Source: Cyprinodon diabolis (lineage: Eukaryota; Chordata; Actinopteri; Cyprinodontiformes; Cyprinodontidae). From it: 64,000 bases of DNA. Of this stretch, positions 57,296 to 64,000 are shown piece after piece. How positions within the stretch are numbered: position 1 is the first letter of the stretch; the number at the start of each line of letters is the position of its first letter. The DNA is taken from assembly GCA_030533445.1 (NCBI GenBank), contig CM060082.1, forward strand, positions 35,527,317 to 35,591,316. The letters run 5' to 3'. Made by a program: the position numbers and the translations under genes. Below the pieces are notes generated by a model. That model ran no database searches. It saw only the letters and a program-made list of their open reading frames with translations, and was not told the origin of the DNA.

Positions 57296-58184
57296 TTGGC
57301 TACCTTTATTCCCTAAGGTGGTATGTGGCTGAATTTCTACTTCACTGCAGTAAAAAAAAACAAAAAAAAAACAAACAGGTGTTTTATATTGGCCTGTAGA
57401 AAAATGCACATACCAAATGGCTCACAATGGGACTGTGGAGGAGATGACTGCGCGTACGCATACCCGCAGCATTGGCATGTTGCTCCACAGGCGCAGGGGT
57501 CGGGGTTCTCCGGTAGGGCGTCAGGGCGACATGGCATTTAGAACGTCGGACAGCACTTCTGAAAAACGAGATTGGGAGATCCCAGATGCAGAAAAGTGCA
57601 ATGTTGCAAGGAGTTTTGTGATATCTGGTATTGCGTGGGTCCTCCTTGTGGCTGGCTCCAAATCCATTCGGAGTTCCCCCAACAGCTCCAAAATGGTAAT
57701 GCTGGATAAACGATATGTTTTGATGATCGTTTCCTCGTTCATTCCAAAAATATTCACACGGAGTGAAAAAATGCGTTCTCTGCGTCTCCTTGCTTCATTT
57801 CAGTGTCTCCTTCTTGCGACAATAACCGCTGCCATGTGTGCGCAATTACGCATACAGACCATTTGCACCTTCTTTTGAAACGTGTTAAATATAGAGTCAG
57901 ATACCGTTAGAAAAATTGCTGTCAGGTTTGATAAATCACTTTGCGAGTGCTAAATTAATATATTTACATGTTCTCCTCCCACAAGACGCACTTTTGCGTG
58001 TAAACGCCCCATATTGAATATTCATTGCAGAAAAAGTACTAAATGGATAAGAGGCGCTATTTAGCACGTTTTAAAGAGCAAATCCTTTTAGCACGCTGTT
58101 GATAGATCAGTTTGTACATTTTTTAGCGTGCGCAATGAAATAGCTCACGTTTTAAGACACGCAAACCTTTGATAAATCCGGCCC
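56989..58184 (-). mobile_element. PIF/Harbinger element, 1196 bp, in the vav3 3' UTR
   Basis: Perfect 16-bp inverted termini GGGCCGGATTTATCAA bracket the element. The 3-bp duplication TAA (56986-56988 and 58185-58187) is the TWA target of Harbinger elements. On the - strand it carries a broken Harbinger-type transposase start (57521-57835). An (AT)n microsatellite of about 40 bp lies at 57250-57291. It is too short for the usual 3-kb two-gene element, so it is an internally deleted copy. Confidence 0.92.
57521..57835 (-). pseudogene. Harbinger transposase N-terminal fragment
   Basis: Reading down from 57835 it starts MAAVIVARRRH, meets a stop, and continues RRRRERIF...NEETIIKTYRLSSITILELL then ELRMDLEPATRRTHAIPDIT, KLLATLHFSASG and ISQSRFSEVLSDVLNAMSP. 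This is the helical N-terminal region of HARBI1-like transposases (form YRLSxxxIxxLLxxLxxDLxPxTxRxxAISPxxKLLxxLxFxASG..GISQSxVSxVL). A block between ASG and GISQS is deleted and the DDE core is absent, so it is inactive. Confidence 0.8.
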
Positions 58185-58343
58185 TAAGTCTCAACGCTGG
58201 GAATGATGGCAGAATGCGGTATAATTACTGTATCTTTAAAACTTCACCTTTAATTTGAATTAATTTATCCCCCCTCAATCATTTATCCTTTAAAGCAATT
58301 TTTTAATTAAAATAGCCTCATAGCTCTCCATAGATAAGGAAAT

Positions 58344-58640
58344 GCATTTCCACAGCATGATACTCCCACCACCATGCTTTAACATGTGTATAGTGTGTTT
58401 GGGTGGTTATTGGGGGTTTGCTTCACTCATAGCTTTTGGCATTTAGGTCAAAAAGTTCAATGAAGGTTTTTTTTTTCAGAAAATGTTCATCCTCATATTT
58501 GCTGAAGACTAGTCTGAACTGATTTTATTATTGCTGCCATTTCATTCTTTTTATTCCACTATCGTTTATGTGACACATTTGGATCTTCTCTTACCAGCAT
58601 GCCACCCTAGAGGCTGTACGTGAAGATGCATTAAAGCGTG
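58344..58640 (-). pseudogene. Tc1-like transposase relic in the vav3 3' UTR
   Basis: CCACAGCATGATACTCCCAC, CCACCATGCTTTAACATGTG and TTTGGCATTTAGGTCAAAAA are antisense stretches of the Tc1-like catalytic domain, in order. Decayed. Confidence 0.65.
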
Positions 58641-60077
58641 TTTGAAGATGACGCTAAGTTTCAGAGCTCAGATTGAAATTTTACCGTGATCAAGGCAGCT
58701 GTCATGTTTGAAAATCAGCCCCAAGGCAATCCTTTTTTTTCAAAGTCACCCCCCACCCCATCCCCTGTCACGTCTTCATTGTTTCGATGCCAACTTTTAT
58801 TGTGCCACAGTTTCATTTAATGGTTTCCTGTACTGAGGTTTGATGGACTTAATGGCTCCATTATGTGAGAAAGTCATGAATAACACCCTGCCATAGCTGA
58901 CACTCGTTGCTTTTATCTTTATTTTGTTCTCTTTAAGAGTGCTTTACATTAATTAATTTATTTTATTTTTACTTGATGCAAGACACCAACAGTGTCACTA
59001 ACTGACCACTAGGTGGAAGCATCCTAAATGCAACTTTTCACCTTCAACCTGCTGAAGTCTGGAGATGACATCATATGATTGGGAGGCGAAGCTATCAGGC
59101 AGAGAGACGGACACTTCCGAGACTAAAAGGAAGGGTTTCATTGCTCACTTTCAAAATCTTTCAGTAAATTGCAGCAAATGTTTGGCTCCAAATTTTATTT
59201 TGAAATATCTGCTGTTCAGGACGTTTTATGCAGATTATAAATCCTGCAAAAACCTTTATAGCTTCTCCGGAAAGCTTTTGGAGACCTTCATTGGCACAAA
59301 TGTGATAGATCATTCCTCTGTCTCTGCTTCTCCCTTCCTTGGGATAAAAAGAAATAAAAGTGAACTCCTATAACTCCAGTAATCCACTCCAGCTCCTCCT
59401 CCTCGTCCTCCGTCTAGTTGAACTCTGACAGCAGGGCCATTTGAAGCTGGGGGCCTTTCTCTGCTTCCCAGAGCTCTTCCAGACCTTTGCTTTTCTGTTT
59501 TTTTTTTTTTTTTTTTGGAGCACAGGAGGGATTGGTGGAAGGCTCAAGGGTATCTGTGATCTAATCATTACACCATCTCCTCACCTCAGCGACCCCACTG
59601 CATTTATCTCTCCGTCTGCCGCTGCTTCGGTCTCACTGTCACCTCTCTATCTCTGCTTTACCCTCCCTTCTTTTTCTTTCTACCTCTTGTCTAGTCTTTG
59701 TCTTTGTATGTTGGGGAAAGGATGGGAAAAAAGGCAAATCTCTAAACAAAACCTGTTTAATTTCACCTCATTTTCATTTTATCCCATTTTTCTAACTGTA
59801 CAGGGATGGCTTCTGCATTTAGAAGTGCAGGGCCAACTTCAGAGTAATATATACACTTCTGCAATTTCTTTTGCATTCAGGCCTTGATGGAAGAGTACAT
59901 TCAAATATCTGTGTTGTGTTTTGTTATGCCAGTGAAGCCAAAGATGTACGCTGTTTGTACTGTCTCATAACCATGGTACCCAACCACTGAGGCCTGACTA
60001 AAATGGTGCAATCGTAACTGTGTAGCGAAACCCTGTATTGATGCTGTATCATAGTGTAAATGATGTACATAGAGCTG

Positions 60078-60083
60078 AATAAA
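60078..60083 (+). promoter_or_regulatory. vav3: Poly(A) signal AATAAA, candidate vav3 3' end
   Basis: The consensus hexamer sits in GAGCTGAATAAAGATATAC, followed by a pyrimidine-rich CTGCTTCTTTT. It is the best placed signal downstream of the stop codon, but nothing in the sequence alone proves its use. Confidence 0.5.
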
Positions 60084-60100
60084 GATATACACTGCTTCTT

Positions 60101-60454
60101 TTAATGACTTGATGCATCATTTACCCTCTTTGCGGTAAATAACATGGAACAGTCAGATCCGGTGGCATATTGGAAGGTTTTTGTGCAGCCGAAACATGGA
60201 CTGGTTTGGTATTTAAAAAATGGGGCATAAATTACAATTTATGGGAAATATTGGTTCTAAAGTCCCCAAAACTGTGTCGTATTGTAAAGTTTTGTTTCAC
60301 TTTAGACTTTTTGTCTTATGCAGCCCATTCTTTACCCGAAGTCAACAGATGCATTAGCCCTGATGCAGGATATTTTTTCCTTTTTAAACTTTGTTAAGAA
60401 AACTTTGCTCAAACAAAAATGCATGTACTGTAGTCACTATTCAGAAGTCTGTCC
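60101..60454. other. Intergenic, nothing recognised
   Basis: Sequence after the likely vav3 poly(A) site. No feature supported. Confidence 0.4.
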
Positions 60455-60770
60455 ATTTTCTGACAAGCTTATCCCTGCTTGGGTCACGAGGGGCCTATCT
60501 CCAGCTGTAAATGGGCAGTCTATCACAGTACAACACAGAGACAAACAACTATTCACACACACACACCTAAGGAGAATTTAGAGAAGCCAATAAACTTAAC
60601 AGTCATGTTTTTGGACTGTGGGAGGAAGCCAGAGTGCCCAGAGACAACCCACGCATGAACAGGGAGAACATGCAAACTCCATACCAAAAGATCCCAGGCT
60701 GGGAATCTAAACCGGAACCTTTTTGCTGCAATCAGCGCTATCTACTGCGCCACAGTGCAGCCTCCATACA
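60455..60770 (+). repeat. Interspersed teleost repeat
   Basis: CCATTTTCTGACAAGCTTAT, CAGTCTATCACAGTACAACA, TTTTTGGACTGTGGGAGGAA and GAGAACATGCAAACTCCATA are in the order of a very common fish LINE-derived repeat that I know from memory. It ends in an (A/C)-rich tail next to the hAT-like element. Confidence 0.7.
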
Positions 60771-60774
60771 GAAC

Positions 60775-61876
60775 CAGGGGTTGAGGTTAAGAATTTTTAC
60801 CAGTTGCCCAAAGGGCAAGTGACTTTCACATTTCATTTGCCCAGAAACAATTTTTACATGCCCAGTATAATGCTTGATAAATATAGTTCCTAATATTCAT
60901 TTTTGTATATATATCAATGAAACATGTTTGTTTTTTTAAATGTTTTTTGTAATTCAGTATTTTTTAAGTTTCCAGGTTCCTGGTGTGTATATGCATGTGT
61001 CAGATAATGAACTCAAGCCTACATTACCGTGTTAACATGCTTTTCAATCCTTCCTGCACATTCTTTTCAAACTAAACTTTGGTTTAAACTGTTGTGTGCT
61101 TGGAAAAATATAAATTCTAATGTTAAAAATCTAAAAAAAACTTGACAGGTTAAAAACTTAAGATAAATTACAAGACAGAAGTCAATGTCACAAATGAATA
61201 ACTTTTGTTTTAGAGTCACGGTACGTATGTTTAAACAAGATAATACTATTAATATAATGTGACTTTTCTAGAGAATCATTATACATAGTTATTTTATACA
61301 GGGTTTCCAGTCTTACATCATTTCAGAATTCCCTGACTTTTAACTGACTCAGGATTAGTTTTCCCTGACAAAATAAATGCAGCAACAAGACAATAATAAT
61401 AACATAACAGGTTATCAATTTAACATGTTTAGCTCTATAACATTTAAATGCACCTCTCCAATGTCTAAGAGAAAAAAAATGTATAAACATTTTTTAATGT
61501 ATGACCTGAATCACTGTACAGAAGACTGCCACATGATAGCGCTTTATAGCTTGTTTGTCGTTTTGGTAACTACATCAAAATCACCGCTAGGTGGACAAAA
61601 ATCACACCATCTGGTGGAAAATCACCTGGCTTTTTCAAATCAAGCTCCTTTTTCAAATCACGTGAGAATGTGTACAAAACAGCAAAAATGGCGCCGGCAA
61701 TGCTTTTGGGTCATTCTCATCGAATGCCTGTGATTTTAAAGTAATTTTGAGTGATAAATAATTTTTTTGGCGATAATTGCACTTGCCCGGCGGGCAAATG
61801 TAATGAAATTTGTACTCTCCCAACAATAAAAACTACTTGCCGCGGGAGATTGGGCGATGGTTAACATCGAGCCCTG
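60775..61876. mobile_element. DNA transposon with CAGGG termini and 5-bp TSD, 1102 bp (hAT-like)
   Basis: It starts CAGGGGTTGAGGTTAA and its end complements to CAGGGCTCGATGTTAA, giving 16-bp inverted termini with 3 mismatches. The 5-bp duplication AGAAC (60770-60774 and 61877-61881) is perfect. Subterminal GCCCAAAGGGCAAG and GCCCGGCGGGCAA palindromes sit on both sides. The CAGGGCTCGA start resembles fish hAT-related elements. No transposase was recognised. Confidence 0.8.
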
Positions 61877-61881
61877 AGAAC

Positions 61882-62442
61882 TGTTTTGGACTACTGAAAT
61901 GCATTGATTGTATGACATCAACGGATCAACCAGAGCTGGTAGGATGAAGAAAAAGAAACATGACTGTGCCAGTTTTAGCTGTAATACCCTCTTTCTCTTT
62001 TTGAAAAAGAAGCAAAAGGACAAGATTTTTACCTTTGTGGGTAAAAAAGATGTTTAGGCGTTCCTGCCGACTGGATTCGATAAGAGTTTGATTTATTAAC
62101 TAGTTGCGAAACAAACCAAGATTGTGATGCGGCACAGCTGATCACGCTGGTGTAATTGGCTAAAAACTTGGTTGGCAGGTTCCACTTTATGATTCACCCA
62201 ATCGGCGTGTAGAATTGTACTAAGTTTCCGTCCTTTTTGCAAACACTTTCCACAGAAGCCTTTCCAGATGGATACTATGTAGAATTCAAATTGAACTATA
62301 CATATGAATCTGGTTTACGCCAGGTTAGTCCATTCTTCATGTTTAATCTGTCTGAATTTAGGCTGAATTTGCACAGAAACTACTAAAACTGTACATTAAT
62401 ATGTACTGTATTTGTACTCCTCCCATCACACACATTGGAACT
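61882..62442. other. Intergenic, nothing recognised
   Basis: No supported feature. Confidence 0.4.
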
Positions 62443-62640
62443 TAAAGGTATTGTGGATTATTTTCGCGAATTTTTTTAAAAGACTCGCCCTCTCCACTTA
62501 AAAATAAAAAACATAAACAAACCTGTACCCGCTCCTGAGAGGAAACGCCTATTAAACGCGTGCAAGAGCATGCAGAAGCCCATTTATCCTCAAGTACGCT
62601 AGGTTTAAACGTTTCTGTTCTCAAAGCTCATATAAGCTTA
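62443..62640 (+). repeat. Unassigned repeat family, copy C
   Basis: CTTAAAGGTATTGTGGATTA, AAAAGACTCGCCCTCTCCAC, CTGAGAGGAAACGCCTATTA and GCTCATATAAGCTTACTG align in order with copy A at 36895-37100. Confidence 0.7.
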
Positions 62641-64000
62641 CTGTGCCCGAACATCCAGCCTAACCCCTAAATCCCTCAATCACTATATAGAGCGGGGAAT
62701 ATATAGTGAACTTTATAGAGAACTCATCACTGCTTTTAGCTCCCCGTTGATCATGTAACTCCTCCACCATGCGGTGCCTGTGCCATCTTTGTTATTAGTC
62801 GCCGCTGTTAGGTAGCAACAGCCTATGGCGACAACTGGCCGCTGTGACAGTAAATCCCGTAATGCAGTAAACACATTTAAAAAATATATTAAAGAAAAAA
62901 CTGCATTAAATCTCAAATAGTCAGAAATGCTGTAAATATAAATATGCAGTCAGCAATAAGATTGTTTACAAATTAGCTTTTGACTGCCGGTTTCAGATTC
63001 TGGAAGATGATTCCACCGTCTGATTGTCTTAAAAGGAAAAGCTGTTTGTGCAAAAGCAGATGATCTTTGGGGAGTGGTACAATTTCTGTGAGCCATGGAG
63101 CGAGATATACAGGGTTTTTGATGAGAGTAAAGTTTAAGGAATTGCTTCAGCGGAGATGAAGCAGATATTGACTACTTTAAAGACTGTTCTTGAAGTTGTG
63201 TAACAGATAAAATTATCAAGAATGAAGATTTTGTATTTACAGAGGATATTACAGAGAGGTTTTTATCGAGTATCTTTAGGCAATTAAAAACTACATTTTT
63301 CTCCAATGTGAAAAAAGGTTAAAGGTGACACTAAACTTCAGAAGTTTAAATCAAATTCAGATTGTTCTAAAAATCTGAATCTGTGTGTAATAATAAGCAG
63401 TATGCATGATTTTCTTTTCCAAATACTCTTGGCTAAAGAAAACCTCCCGAGAGATTTTTTGTGATCAAATCTTATTGATAGATTGATAGATTATAGATTT
63501 TACTACAAAAAAAAAAATCTTTCTAGTGTATCTAGCTATCCTTGTATCATAGGTAATGGTAACAGGCAATGGGAATACGTAAATCTGTAGACTTTTTACA
63601 TCATTTGTAATAGTTACCTCTTTAAAGCAGACATGTGAGAATAAACTCAAATCAAATTTTCAAATTACTAATAAAGTTCTTTTTTTTTGGGGGGGGGGGG
63701 GTGCATGCTCGTCATAAAAAATTAATAAACAATTTTAAATAAACCTTTGAGATTGCTAACTCTACAAAAAGGCTAATCTATATTTTTGCTTTATTTTGAA
63801 TGAAAATTAATAAAAAGCAGGTTTCATAAAGTCCTGATTACAAACAAAACATGCAAATTAATCATAAAGAACTAACATATCTCTGGACTTAATTTAAGTC
63901 AAACTTATCTGCGCCTACACCATGTGCTAAAATTAGCCTTGAAGCGATAACATTGTGAGGGTGTTTGCTCCACGGGACTCAAACAACCCACGGCTAGTAG
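62641..64000. other. Intergenic, nothing recognised
   Basis: Contains a G homopolymer run at about 63689-63701 and AT-rich sequence. No gene or repeat boundary was supported. Confidence 0.4.

Larger units (their letters stand above)
56098..60100 (+). other. vav3: Probable vav3 3' UTR, about 4 kb including a transposon
   Basis: No coding signal follows the stop. A consensus poly(A) signal AATAAA lies at 60078-60083, followed within 15-35 nt by a TG/T-rich tract (60090-60110). The 200 bases before it are less AT-rich than their surroundings and free of recognised repeats, as expected of a conserved 3' UTR end. Other AATAAA hexamers occur earlier (for example near 59353), so shorter 3' ends are possible. 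A Harbinger element (56989-58184) and a Tc1 remnant sit inside. The extent is inferred. Confidence 0.5.

Noticed and set aside
57417..57878. 153-codon open frame on the + strand
   Set aside because: It is the antisense shadow of the Harbinger transposase fragment, whose family match is on the - strand.
1..64000. A second host gene or an RNA gene (tRNA, rRNA, snRNA)
   Set aside because: Both strands were read for conserved motifs and splice-bounded exons outside vav3; only repeat-derived fragments were found, and no tRNA-like boxes or rRNA stretches were seen.

Overview
The window is vertebrate genomic DNA, almost certainly from a ray-finned (teleost) fish. Short exons with GT..AG splice sites are separated by long AT-rich introns, and the introns hold repeat families typical of teleosts: hAT, Tc1-like, PIF/Harbinger and TTAA-type DNA transposons, LINE 3' ends and a probable Penelope-like insertion. 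There are no operons, no bacterial genes and no convincing RNA genes. The species cannot be named from the sequence.

The window contains one protein-coding gene, on the + strand: the 3' two-thirds of vav3, a Rho-family guanine nucleotide exchange factor. Twenty constitutive exons between 1330 and 56097 join in one uninterrupted frame (1785 nt, 594 codons plus stop). They encode, in order, the second half of the DH domain, the PH domain, the C1 zinc finger, the N-terminal SH3, the SH2 and the C-terminal SH3, ending in STYVEEVEE. The CH domain, acidic region and first half of DH lie upstream of the window. Splice phases close at every junction, including two microexons of 23 and 19 nt.

Two alternative parts of the gene stand out. 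(1) At 29290-29587 a CpG-rich, promoter-like segment leads into an ATG (29540). Its reading frame runs through the splice acceptor of the 23-nt microexon and stays in frame, predicting a 276-residue SH3-SH2-SH3 protein without exchange activity. This has the architecture of the short mammalian VAV3.1 isoform. (2) At 50816-50896 an 81-nt phase 1-1 cassette exon, never mentioned by the constitutive frame, encodes a linker ending SAPFWS just before the last SH3. It resembles an exon I know from VAV2.

Layout: 1-1329 intron with a long-TIR MITE; 1330-2303 three DH exons; 2304-11209 repeat-rich introns with exon 4; 11210-11910 DH/PH exons; 11911-27201 PH and C1 exons in large introns (LINE, hAT, a RecQ-like helicase fragment, Tc1 fossils); 29290-30242 alternative promoter and microexons; 33660-41778 N-SH3 and SH2 exons; 41779-52509 a 10.7-kb intron with a hAT element and the cassette exon; 52510-56097 C-SH3 exons; 56098 to about 60100 a probable long 3' UTR interrupted by a 1.2-kb Harbinger element; 60101-64000 intergenic DNA with a hAT-like element and other repeats. 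Eight DNA elements have terminal inverted repeats whose boundaries and flanks could be read directly; six of these also have a convincing target-site duplication. Residue numbers prefixed w count from the first codon of the first exon in the window.
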